Source: Bimastos eiseni | Taxonomy: Eukaryota; Annelida; Clitellata; Crassiclitellata; Lumbricidae | Length of the DNA stretch: 64,000 nucleotides | Assembly (NCBI GenBank): GCA_959347315.1 | Contig: OY365807.1 | Span: 28,736,868 to 28,800,867 of the forward strand | Direction: 5' to 3' | In this document: positions 1-17,100 of the stretch, in pieces | Layout of the letters: the number at the start of each line of letters is the position of its first letter | Position numbering within the stretch: position 1 is the stretch's first letter | Position numbers and translations under genes: made by a program | The notes under the pieces: generated by a model | Told to the model about the DNA's origin: nothing | Databases searched by the model: none | The model's input: the letters and a program-made list of their open reading frames with translations, nothing else

Positions 1-486
1 TTTTACATTTAGTTTTCATATGTCATTGCTAAATACAGCTTATTAAAACAAATCGGTTTGAGGTTTCCACGAATGTATGAGTTGCAATTGTCTACATAAG
101 GTGGAATGCTCAAATTGTTTTGTAAAACGCTCCTACATATTGTAGCCAAAACATCTGTACAAGTTATTCTTCAGATTTTGAATGTTTTGCTTGAGCTCTT
201 CTTATTGGTAGCTAATTTGCTACTGTAATTGACAGCATACATGGGTATTTGAGCAATATAGAAGTGAATTTGATATATATTAATGGCATTCTTTTTAGTG
301 TAAGTCTGTATTCTATTTTCAGTGAAATAAAATTTAAAACAAATTCTATTGATAGACATTGCTTATTTTCCAAAAGCATACTTGAGTACTGGGCATTTTT
401 GTTTGTTTATTAGTCACACGAACAAGTGTTCAACATATCGTATTAGAGTACATATTGTCTTTATCTCTGTTTTTTTCTGAACATAG

Positions 487-4961
<4,475 letters not shown>

Positions 4962-5025
4962 AGAATATCATAGTAGGAAGACTAGCAGGAGCTTAGACAT
5001 ATTAAGAGCTCTATTGTCGTTACCT

Positions 5026-5031
5026 AATAAA
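5026..5031 (+). terminator. Poly(A) signal AATAAA for TMEM184
   Basis: A canonical AATAAA lies 65 nt after the TMEM184 stop codon, on the same strand, which gives a short 3' UTR. No other signal is closer. Confidence 0.6.
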
Positions 5032-5862
5032 ATATTGCTGATTTTCTTAAAATGCTTAATTGCACTGGTTCTGTGCACAGAGCTTCGTATCTTTTCTAAT
5101 TGCTCCAGTGTCTTCCACCCCTGTGTGACCTGAATTGTCAGTTACGACTTTGCACATTGTACAATATTGCATAGTTTGCATGAAGACTAGGTCGTAAAGT
5201 TGTCACAAAACTGAATTCTTTGATAGCTCATTCCAAAGTATTGTTGATTTTTCTGTGTGACTACATTTTCTTCAATTACAAGTGGTCATCTTTTCAATAT
5301 CATCGAGTTGCATCCAATTTTTTTATGTTCTTGTAAACAGGTATGTTTTAGCAGAGGCACCGTTCAGTTTTAAAAGTTTCTTGCCCTGTTGCATTTGGTG
5401 TCATGCCACTTAAAAGACTTGACACACATAGGTCTGGCAGTGCCATTACATAGGTGACTGATCGCATTATGTGAACTGCAGTTGGGTATCAATTTCCGGT
5501 GCAGCAAATAGTATTAGAGCCAGATGAATGGTCAAAAGTGACTAAAATTTAGGTAGTTGACAAGGTCAAATAGTTTTATTGTTTTTATGCATTTGGTTTT
5601 CTGAAAACTTGTAACCATTGTTAACTAAAAGTGTAGCAGACTTTGTTTGTGAACTTTTAAAATATTCCCAGAGACTCTGAATCGGCTGAAATTTGTTTGA
5701 ATTATCAGGTTTCTGTTTCCTGTAATGTAGTTCAACATCTTCTGCTGTGCAGTTATAGTTTAAACCCGGTTTAGAGAAGAGAATTATATGTGATCTTACG
5801 ATTTTTATGATGCTTAACAAAATTAAGATGACAGGATATATAAACATCTTAGATGTGTGATT

Positions 5863-6178
5863 TGGTGGTGGTGCTGCATGGAAGCAAAATATGCAATTGT
5901 GTACCAAAAGAAAAATCACAAAAAATATTTCAACAACAATTTTTAACAAAATAAAATAAATTAAAGTATTTAACCAAATAATTTGTAAATAGAATGAAAT
6001 TTTCAAATTCGCCCGAAGAAATTGAAAACATACTTACTCAGTACTTACGGTGTATTGATGTTTTCGAGACTCAGAATAGCTAATGTAAAATAACAGCTTT
6101 CCATAGCAGACGATAATTGAACGTTTGTATTGCCACTATTGCGTACCAAATTTTCAAGGCCAGCCGCCGCCACTAGTG
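5863..6178 (-). repeat. Dispersed repeat R1, copy 1
   Basis: Read on the minus strand, this segment aligns over about 300 bp with 44939-45300 read on the plus strand. Shared blocks in order include ggccttgaaaatttggtac, gttcaattat, ctatggaaagc, agctattctgagtctcgaaa, aacatcaataca, aaatttcattctatttaca, ttatttggttaaata and the cacaattgcatattttg block. Copy 2 has an extra stretch of about 60 bp. An apparent 146-codon reading frame on the minus strand (5566-6006) lies mostly inside this repeat and is not conserved in the other copy, so it is not called a gene. Confidence 0.75.
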
Positions 6179-7036
6179 TGATCTAATCTGGTAATTAAGA
6201 ACAGACTGTGCAAGAATAATAAATTGTGTTGATACAAATGTCCAGCTTATTAGCTTTAATTCTGTTGGATTGTTACTGCTGTTGATGAATATGATCCAGG
6301 ATATGCAATGTTATGAAGTATTAGAAGGATTTACTATTTTAGGTGCATTGGTGCTAATTATTACTCTAATTCTTTAGTTGTTATTGCTAGTGTTAATTAT
6401 TGTTAACAACGATAATAAAACGACCGCCCTCCCATTAATCTGTACCCCTTCTGAGGCCGCTGTGAGCTGCCAATTTCAATGTGTTTAATATAATAATTAG
6501 AGGGGTAAGGGTTAATACTGTTATTAATACTTTCATTATTAGTTGTAATTATCAATTTCTAAATTACAAATAGGCTAATGCCTTTGTGATTTGAGAACTT
6601 GCCTCTCATTTTATTTGGAAACTGTGTTTGAATTAATTAATTTGATTACTTCTGATTCCTGTGGCGACAATAGGGTAGTTTAAAATATTACAAATTGAGG
6701 TGGTAACATAATGTAATCGGACATTTATATAGCGCCCTTCAGGTGCCTCTTTATGTCAGGTGTCTCTTTAAAGCAGTATGCGTGATGATTTTTCTCCTAA
6801 CGTTGCGTTTAGTCGTGACTGCCTTGATGCGTTTATCTGATCTCCTCCGTACATGGGGTAGTTTTATATGGCTTTTCATTTTGTGTGTATGTGTGTTGGT
6901 AGGTGATTCCTCTTCACATGTGTGGGGTTTAGTAGGCATATGAATATGTATTTGACTTTCAATGCTATATCCTGAGTATGAAAGCTGGGATGTTGACAGT
7001 GAGTGGTAATTCATTATCAGTCCTGGTGAACTGTAC

Positions 7037-7107
7037 TTAACCCTTTAACGACCAGCATGTACTAAAATGTATGGGAAAACATATGCAGCTGGTTGTTAAA
7101 GGGTTAA
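7037..7107. mobile_element. 63-bp piggyBac-like MITE with TTAA target duplications, copy 1
   Basis: TTAA at 7037-7040 and 7104-7107 flank an element (7041-7103) whose ends are inverted repeats: it begins CCCTTTAACGACCAGC and ends GCTGGTTGTTAAAGGG. TTAA duplication plus CCC...GGG ends are the hallmark of piggyBac-type transposition. A second copy with the same ends lies at 62817-62880. The element is too short to encode anything. Confidence 0.7.
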
Positions 7108-10100
7108 GCCAAAAGAACTTTTAACCCAATTGTTTCAGAACAGTTCCATTGGATGTTGGTTATGCTATTCTAATTTCTATTCTATTTACGAACTTATAAG
7201 GCACCTCTCAAGGTAGATTTGGTTAACTAATGTGTTAACTACCTCTAACTTTGCCTCCTAAGTTCAGCCCAGGTTCTAGATTATACTTGTGCTTAGCAAT
7301 TAATAGTGCAAGCCATTTGGCATTTGGTCCTCTGTTTAAAATCAGCTTTTATCTTTTATAATGACTTAAATTGCAACTTACCTGTATATCTTGCTGTTAC
7401 TGATGGTAATCTTGCTGTTACCAAGTTGCTACATGGTCAGTATTTGGTTATTTATCACATCTAATAGTCATATTATTGATGCAATTAACTTATGTCTGTT
7501 GAGTATCACGAATTCTGTTAATAGTTTACTATTACATCAGTTGCATTCAAGAAAAGTGCAGTGTTCATTAAAATTCTAGCCAGAAAAAGTTAAGAAAACA
7601 TAAATAAATTAATGCAAATGAGACAGACTTTGAGTGGAATTATGTTTCAGTTCCATTACATTTGACTTTGTGATTTATGAAATATATTGCATTTAAATGG
7701 TCATTAATAGTAAGTTGTTTTTTGTTTTTGGTAGACTGATTCAATTAGGTACTTCTCCGTTTTTAATTTAGAATGCTGAAGCACCACGGATCATTGCATC
7801 AGTAATTTGAGACATTCAATATTAAAATAAGAAGTCATGCCCAATATTTTTTGTCTCATATTTGTTTTGTGTACTTAGTTGACCTCCGTCTTGCAGACCT
7901 CGGTGCACTCTTGCCTTTACTTGTGGTCTTCCTCATCTAGCAATTGCAGTAGAGAAGTTTACGCCCTGTGGGAATCTTTTGGCAGTACCTTTGGCCTGCC
8001 AAGGGCAATGTGACCCAACTGTGGAACAGATCTCCTCAGCACATCCACGACAGTCTTCCAAGAGGTATTGCAAATGTACAGACCATTTGATGGGAAGTCC
8101 CCTTAATAGCTGGCCTTTAAATTTCTCTTTGCTTATCATGCAAAACATGTGCAATTTTATCAACTATGTGTAGTATTCTACCAGAAGCAAAACTCCAGTA
8201 TGATTATTCTTGTGCATATTGTTCACATGCACAGGAGGATTTACATGCATTAATGTGCACAGTCATGTGTAGACTTGTGTAAATGCATAATATTATAATT
8301 GTGTTTGACTATATATAGCCTATGTTAATTTACTCATCTCATTCACGCTGTCCAATTAATTGATTTTAGTGAGAGTTTCTGTGGTAGGTGTTTCGTGAAA
8401 CTGAGATGATTATCAAATTATGAGATATTTTATCCTCTTGACAGTTTTAATTAGTATATAGCAATAATTTTATGATGATTCCTATTTTAATTATCAGAAT
8501 TCTGAAAAGCAGCTATGCGACACATGGCACTTATATGCATTCAGTTACCATCGATGAAGGTTATCAGAAATAATAAATTTCAACGCCGAAGATTCTGAGA
8601 CAATGAACTATCCATACATTGTTAAAGTTCTGTCCAACACTTGACTGTAATACCTCATAACGAGTTAATACATTCAGTAACAAAGCCAAAGAAAACATGC
8701 AAAGAAATTAATCATAACTGTGTCTTGGATGCTAGTGTCAATGCTGAACTGTAATCTTGTGTTTTGAAAATAAAATCACAAAAGTATTGATATGTACCAA
8801 TAATGGTAATTTGTTCTTTATATCTCATGTATAGTCGTGTCTGCTGTGATTTCTCGTTTTCTCTTGTCATGTCCAGTGGCTTGACATAATGGACCAATAA
8901 TTTTCTGATTTTAGAAACATAGATTTATATCTTTGAGTCATGGAGTCAGCATTTTCTTTTAATGTGGTGATTTGCATGCATTTTTGTTTCTTACAGGTAC
9001 TGCTGCACTTATTCTGGTCTGTCTGTTGTAATTACTAATGAGTAAAAACATGCCAGAAACTATGAAAGGAAATGGCACTCATGCAAAATTATAGCACTGT
9101 ATTGTACTTACTAGCAGTCAAAAATATACTTCTAGTAGAGGAAAGCTGGGATTGGCACAGCTTATAAGGCACCTTAGCTGCTGTTGGGCATTTTTCAATG
9201 ATTATGGCAGTTCAGTGTCAGTATGGATGTAGTTTGACTGGTGAAGGGTTACAGTTTGTGTGATTGGATTTTGTGTAACTAAGTTAATAAGTCATCTGCT
9301 GTTTGTTTGGATTCTAATGTAACTAGTCACGGGCTTGTTTATTGCTTTGATTTATGTAACATTGTAAGCATGTGTCTTTATAAATATTATTTGAATAACA
9401 CTGGTGGCATTAATTTTTGAACACTGCTGTTGGTATCATTTCATTGGTTTATGTGCAAATATTGCCAAGTGCTGACAAAGTTGCACTTTGTTTGCAGCAT
9501 AATTTTGTTATTATTTAGAAATTGTATGTGTAACATTCATATAATTATTGTGGTTTTATGGATTTAAGAAGTTTATTATTAGCATGCCAAATGATACCCA
9601 GCAGGCAATTTTGGGAAGAGGTGCTAGCTGGCAAGTTCAATTGTACAGGCTTGTTGGATTTTTCAGCTACTGTATTGTGGAAAGACTCAGGACTATGACA
9701 ATGTTGGCTTGCAAGCTTTACTAAAATATTGCACATAGGCTCGCTAGTTAATTTATAAAAGTTCCCCGCAAGTATGTGACATGTCTCAAGGGGACAACAA
9801 ATGTTTATACATAACTAAACCTTATTGAACAAATTCACACAAGATGACATTTATGTATGTAAGAGTGCTCATGTACATGCAAATAAATATGTGACATGCT
9901 CAACAGTTGTAAATGAATTGTTTGGTGCACAGTGGCTCGGCTGCTGGCTTGTTTTGTTGGAAGACTGCATAATGACTTGGTCAGTGAATGCAATGTCGTT
10001 TTCAATTCTGGTGCTTTCAGTGCATTAGTGAAAGCTTTATAAACATTTTATCGGTATGGTGCTTCAGACAGGGCATTTCAATTTTCATGTCTGATGGCAC

Positions 10101-10679
10101 TACTGCCCAAACTTCAAAATTTAGTTTAATGACAGTGTAAAATATGTGCATGACATAGGTACTCATTGTAAATAGCAAGTCTTGAAGTTTTTCTATTTGA
10201 TAACAGAAATTATTATTCCATGAAACATGTTATAATAAACCGATGTAGCTCTTTTTGGCCTTTTCTATACTTTTGACCCGATTTCACTGTTCACATTATT
10301 CTGTCCTGTGGTTAAAGTTGCAACTGTCATCTGTTATCTGTTAATTTCCAGAATATAGTTTTTAAAGAATATTTGGTACACATTGCTGGTCACGCTGGCT
10401 TGCCAAGAAAGTTGACTAATCTGAAACTCTGGCAGGATTTTAACTATTTGATTGATTTTTATTCTGCTTTTGATAAACTGAAAACAAGAGAATTACTTCA
10501 CAAATTGTGAGCAATTTGGCATTTGTCAGACTATATAGGCTGTTCAATGTTCATGCATCCTGCACTAAATGCTGCTAGCCAGGTCAAATGTGCACATTGT
10601 GGTAGAGTTTAGTCAGATTACGCTACCAGGTTGTGGATCTACAATTCAGTTCATCTAAAACTGTCAAGCCCAAATGTTG

Positions 10680-10985
10680 CATGCAAATATATCCACATAT
10701 TCAATATGAATCAGCTGGATAGGCTGTTTCCACTGAATTCCTGTATTTGGATGGATTATATTTGCCGGATCTGGATACCAACCGAATACCATTTTCATGT
10801 AACAATTATCGAAAAAGTTTTGCATTTGTAACTAATACATTTCTCATTTTAGAAATGAAATGGACTTTTAAATTGTGATTTTAAAAAGAAATTTTAAATT
10901 TCATTTGCAACTATTTCAGTAGTATTTGCCTAGGCGGAAGTAGTGCTGAAAACGGGATATTTGGCAGAGGCCATTTCAGGCTGTT
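10680..10985. repeat. Decayed dispersed repeat (hAT-like remnant), copy 2
   Basis: Shares with 2185-2580 the TTTGCCGGATCTGGATAC block, the ccaaccgaata block and, about 140 bp on, aaacgggatatttggc. Orientation is the same in both copies. No intact ends or target duplication were found. Confidence 0.45.
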
Positions 10986-11040
10986 CCCTAATATTAATAA
11001 ATTTACAGACATCTTGTTAAAAGCAATTTCTTGCATAATA

Positions 11041-11046
11041 TTTATT
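11041..11046 (-). terminator. Candidate poly(A) signal for NDUFA10
   Basis: The plus strand reads TTTATT, so the minus strand reads AATAAA, about 155 nt beyond the NDUFA10 stop. It is the most plausible signal, but other AT-rich sites are nearby. Confidence 0.4.
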
Positions 11047-11198
11047 TTCTTGCCACACAAAGAAATCTTTAAAACATGCCAACATCATCCTGGCTGTTTT
11101 ACATGCTAAGTCATCTCATATGTCTAGGGCTGTCCTAATAAATCATCTACTGGTTGCGTAGCAACGATTCATCTTCAAGCTAGTTGCTCTCAAAATTC

Positions 11199-14100
11199 TC
11201 AGAACTTGAAGTAGGGTCGGTGACCGAGATCTGGAGCCCAGCCAGCTTTGTATCGGAAAACCGGATGCTGAAAAAGAAAACATTACAAACAAAAAGTTAC
11301 TCATTTGCAGTCAAATATAATTTTGGCATGTTTAGTTGTAATGTAATCCACTAGTTACTATTATTGTCATTATAATAGCAAGAAAACACTGAAGAATACG
11401 CTGCATTAGTTTAAAAACAGAAACGCAGCCAATTTATTAGGACATTTCATAATTAAATATTTCTTTAAAAACAAAAATCTTTTATTTGCTTCAAATTTAC
11501 ATATTCAGTAGATTACAAACTTCATTAATTACAAATGAGAACAAATAGGAGGCCCAGAAGGGTCAAATGACTCGCTTAATAGGGCCACCCAAGTTGCATC
11601 TTAGTTTAAAGGCTGCAGTGAGACATATCTTGTGGAGGCAAAATATAATCTAAATATTGAAATAATCTTAAACAATGCTTAACTAAGAATTTAACTAAAC
11701 ATTAACTAATGAGATAGGTGGACTGTGGCTGGCTGATTTCGGAGCCAACCATTAATATTAACAACTCGTATCCAACAGGTTATATTGTAATGATTTTGCC
11801 TAATTTCTACAAGTATGATATTTCAAAATATTTTAAGATGATAGTTTACACTAATAAAATTCATCCAAAGGTGCTATTGTTACCATGACAATTCAATTGC
11901 ATTATGACCATTACAACAAATGTAACTAGTTTGCTACCCACAATGCTATATATTTTATAACTTAGTATTTAATATATTTTTTACTTTACATAAATGACAT
12001 ACCCCATGTTTCTTCCTTATTGCACTTTTGAGTTGTTTACCGATGATTCAAATATGTTCATCTCGTAAAAGTACCATTAACATTCAGGGCCATACCAAGC
12101 TATAATTGCACCTGTGCCTAGCATTAGGGCTTAATCTAGCGCTCTCACATTTGTCAAGAAAGAATGAATTTATCTGCCTTAAAGCATTGCCTATATATTA
12201 CCCATTCACATTTTAGTTATAACCTAAATTAGTCATTAATTCACCCATACCTAGCCAATTGTAATATGATTTGGGTTTCAAACTATACCCTGTGACTTAC
12301 ATGTTTAATTACAACACAGAAAGGAGCAGATTATTCAAATATTTTGATTCAAACGTCTTATTACAAGTCTAATTATAAGTGTCCTACTGTTCAACTTTTC
12401 CTCTTCCACCACTTCTTAACATTAGATTAGATTAGAATATTGCAAACTGGTAAATTCATGTTTTGATACAAACATGACTTTCTACCTCACACCTTTGCTA
12501 GCAGTTTTAACAGCAACTCGTTTTTGCAATACTATGACAGCCTACAATTGTTGAACGATCTTTGCGCACACCACCACTGGTAAACTAATCCTCAATGACT
12601 GTTGTGGGATTTAACAAGATATAATAATAACAATATACAAGATGAAGAGCAGAAGCACAAGTTGAGTAAGCCGAGTCTAAATACCAGATTTATCACCAGC
12701 CTACAACTGCTTTGAAACAATGGAACAATGGAAGCAGGATCATTCTAATAATTATCAAAAAGGAGAAACAATGGAACTGTTTCAATGCAGTAGTGATGAG
12801 GATTTTATGGCTGAATTCCTAACATACTTGTTTAATATTTAGTAGTGCCTGTCATTCAATATATTATCTCTGGATGTTTTCTGGTGGGTAGATTTATGTA
12901 TAAACATCAGTCACAATAAATTACAAATATTGGACTTCTTTAATTTCAAGTGCAACTAATTTTAAGCCATTTGTGAGCAAATATTTGCGAACGATACCAA
13001 GAATTTACAGTCATCGTCATAAAGTGCACGTGTACTTATGTTCTATGTATTATAAACAGGAGATTCATTTTGGCTGCACTTTACATTCCAATGTGTTGTA
13101 CCAGAAAAAAATTATTTTTAATTATTATATCACTTTGACTGGGGAAACATGGTAGACACTACAGAAGTTGCAGAAGTTGAGTAGATTGGACAAATCCTGT
13201 AATGTACTGACCTCCAGGAGGAGTCTAGTGAGTGCTGCAGCATCATCTTGGGTTGGCATCACCTCAGGACATACAAAGGGCAATTCCTTCATTAAGATTC
13301 CAACAGTCAAGGAATCATTATCAAAGCTGCAACAACAAACAACATTCAAATCATCCAACACTTTTCCAATATGATTTAAAAGATTGATTATGGCAAACTA
13401 CAATACAACTGCAATTGTAAGCCCCATAAGAGTTCCCACCATTTCCAGTCAACACATGTATACCAGTAGAATAAATCACGCTTGTGGCATGATCCTCAAG
13501 TAACATGGTTCCTGTTCTTAAATTCTCACTGTTAGCATGCACATATATTGCAGACGAGCAGTTTTCTGATGTAGCCTTGAAAGACAGCCATGGACACAAG
13601 TGTTGGTAACTTATCCTCAGCATGTAATAATGGTTTGCTTGTCTTCTCCTTCGTCACTTTATCTTCCCCATGACTGTCAGCAGGATCATTCTAATAATTA
13701 TCAAAAAGGAGACACAAATGAATCAAACCTCTTGAAATACCTTGTTGTCTTGACAGGAATTGAACCCTGACCTCTTGGTCGGAAGGTTCGGACGTCTGCC
13801 AAATGCTGCCTATTAGACTATCTAGCATCTTAAGACTACAGCTTTTACATGCAGTACAAACAAATATCGAAAAAAGTCAGATTTTAGGAACCAAGTAATA
13901 TAAGAAATTAGATAGATCCAGCCTAGAAAGGGAGAGCCAGTAATTCTGTAATTGATACAGTTTCTTACAATCTGCGAAGACTCATGTAGTCATCTTCTTC
14001 ATTTCGGCTCCAGTCTTCGAACTTAGTGTCGTCGGCATCTTCTTTCTCAAGCTTAAGCAACTGCAGCTCCTCCACTATCTTAAACAAGTAAAGATCAATA

Positions 14101-17100
14101 TTTAATTCAGTTTATGTATGTATGTCTTGTATGCATATATGTACATACATAAAATGAATGCCATTGTGAACTGAGTTGTGGTTATGGCTCTCTTAATAAC
14201 GAACATTGAATTGAATATTGAATTGACTCATACACAATATTCTCGAATGTTGCTTTGAAATATTACTTAAGCAGTTTCTAACAATGCTGAACTTATATGC
14301 ACACAGATGTAAGCAATGTCAAGCACTCCCACCAGCAACTATATTACCACAAAACACGATTAGACAAAACTACATTGAGACACCATAAACTACAGTGATA
14401 CACCATAAACGTGCACAACACAAACATGTGAGCATGGTTTACACGTGTGCTGCCTGACGCCGAGAGATTGAAATGAAGGCGTCAATGACAGGCCATAGTT
14501 TAGACTTCATTAAGCTGCACACGTGTAATGCACGGTTCCGACAGCATGCTTCCCATTGGCCGTGAGTAGTGTTTCACAACACTAGCAGATAGTATCTTCA
14601 ACTTTGGTTTACTCAGCCCTGAATCAAATATGCCACAGACCGTATGAAATCCAATACAAAACTTTACTAATCACATTCATTTGAAAGAAAAACTGCTGTC
14701 TATTGAAACGCACCAGAATATCCCGTAACCATACCCAGCTGTGGAAAAAGCACAGTCACTCACCATGTCCATGTCCATTTCATTAGCCACTTCAGTCCAG
14801 TCAATCTCAACAACTTCTCCAGATTCCCTGCAACAATGTCATCATTCCCTACACCGTGAACTGTAGATTGTAGAATTTTGTCAGTGCACGCTTCAAATAA
14901 TTGAGAAAATACTGAACTGTGATAAGACGTGTGTTATAAAACATCATACTTGCACTGATGCAATAAGTTGCAAGGGTTGTCAGAGTTAGCGGGACATGTC
15001 CAATTCTGACTCGCCTTTTCTTAATCATCCTTCATACCTCCTCATCTTCTGCTGATTTTAATATTACTTCTCATTGTTTGATTTGTACAATCAATTACTG
15101 TATTTCTGTTCTCACACTTGAGTGGTGATTGAAAATAAAAAAATGGCTTGACTGACTACTAACTTTACAGAATTTACATTAACACCAAAATACACACAAG
15201 TGAACTGCAGCTGCATTGCACTATTGTTACTAGGGCAATATCAACAACGTAAAAACAGTAATAAAAATAAATAAATGTAGCAACTCTTACAAAGATTTAT
15301 GAAATAAATACCATGCAATAGTTAAAAATAACTGCTTTACAGTTAAATCTTCAACTTTATTATATCAAATGTTAAATAGTGTTTTAAGCATAATTTTCTG
15401 TCATGCTACCTCATTGAAGGAAGAAATTTATCCCGATAGACACTCTGAATGGTCTTCAAGTACTCGTCAGACAATACTTTGCTGTTAACTTCCCTTGGCT
15501 GTCAAAAAACAGACCCATAGTTGCTGAACTGGACGTGGAAAGTAAGTAAACAGAGAGACAAAAGTGGCACAGGCTAATTAGACAGGTAGTCGGGTGGCTG
15601 ACTAACTGACATTTCAAATTATCAAATACATTGTATCAGTTTGATCCTCAGCATTACATCATGACAGTTATCAAGTCATTCAACCAACAGGCTGAATTTG
15701 CCAACTTACTAGGTCTCTATTACCCTGTAAGCATTGCTTGTTCTGCCAAACTTATTTTTTTAACGCCAAACTTGTTTGTCATACAATGACAGGCAACAAA
15801 ACTGTCATGACAAAATTAACATTCTAATCTTGAATAATCAGACAGACATAAAAATTGAGAAATAAACAAAGTCTCCTAAAATTAATAATTGCTGGATGAC
15901 ACATCTTCTAGAAATGTCCAAAGTTTCCCAGTTTGCAAGAAGACCTCTGCAGATTATAAGCCAATGGATTTAACTCTATTGTCACTGGATTATATTTCTC
16001 ATTAACCCATTAATGATGAGCAAGAACTAAGTGACTGGGAAACCAGTGCAGCTTGTCTTTCAAAGATTAAACAACTTCTGGCTAACAGGAAACAGCTCAA
16101 TAGTCATCTACAGCAATCCTCAAAGTATATCTAGTATGCTCTACCAAACAGAAGTGCTCACTGTAACAGTGGCCAGCAACAGACTCATATACATTAAGTC
16201 ACTAAAACTATTGCCTTGGGTAAATGAAAATGGTATTTTATGAACTAGAGAGGTCTCTAGTAAACACAAACAATGAACTCCATAAGAATGGAAACTCAAC
16301 AGGAAACATACATCGTTTCTCTTATTGATCCTCTGACGAAGAACATCAATGGGAGCATCGAGAAAGACGGTGAGATGCGGCTTCCAAAGCTCACAGATGC
16401 TGTTGTCACGCAGTTCATAGTAGTACTTCACAACTGAAAAAGAAAATGGAGCAGAATGGCCAAGCAGTTAAAGACACAGCAAGTCTGTCATTTCTTCCGT
16501 GTAGTGCACTTGACAAGTGTGCATAGTCTAAAAACTTCAATTACACATTAATAGAGCTGCATGAGCTCTCTGATCATTCACATTCCATACAATAATCATA
16601 CATGTTTATTAATAAACATACAAAGTTACAGCCCTCATATCATAGGCAATATTATCGCTTTAAGCCCTCAGACAATAGCCCATTTTAACAGAAATTAAAA
16701 TTTAGTGCTTCAAGAAAATAATTTGTTGTTGAAGAAAAGTACCGTATTGACAGCACACTGTATCATCATCAACTGCACACAGATGCAATGTTTAGTACCG
16801 TTGTGTGGTTCTTAGAAGGTGCCTTACAAGTAGCCAGGCTCATTACAGTTGGACATACAAATTGTCCTCCTTTGCATGACAAAAGAATACAAGAAAACAA
16901 GGAAGTTATCTTACAGTTTGGTGTCAACCAATTTAGGCGTCGACAGGCTTCAACAAACACCAAATCAGAATAGACGGACCTCACCAAAACAACTCCTTGA
17001 CCTATAAATGAAAACAAACTAAGAGATTCAAAACCAGAATAACCTAGTCATCATGAAATAAATGAAAAAATTTTCATAACTAAATATAGCAGCCAGTTAT

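Larger units (their letters stand above)
4962..11198. other. Gene-poor interval between TMEM184 and NDUFA10 (convergent 3' ends)
   Basis: No exon-like coding segment could be recognised on either strand. The interval holds a dispersed repeat (5863-6178), a short motif shared with LINE tails (about 6719-6760), a 63-bp piggyBac-like MITE (7041-7103), a possible degraded LINE-like coding trace near 8000-8080 (weak), and a hAT-like remnant (10680-10985). The rest is AT-rich sequence with no visible structure. Confidence 0.6.

Noticed and set aside
5566..6006. 146-codon minus-strand open frame
   Set aside because: Mostly inside dispersed repeat R1; the frame is not kept in the other copy.
13752..13822. 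Functional tRNA gene
   Set aside because: Good B box but no pairing acceptor stem; kept only as a possible SINE or tRNA relic.
13969..13980. Stop codon ending NDUFA10 in exon 6 (TTG TAA)
   Set aside because: A strong gtaag donor overlaps it, and exons 7 and 8 continue the NDUFA10 C-terminus in phase.
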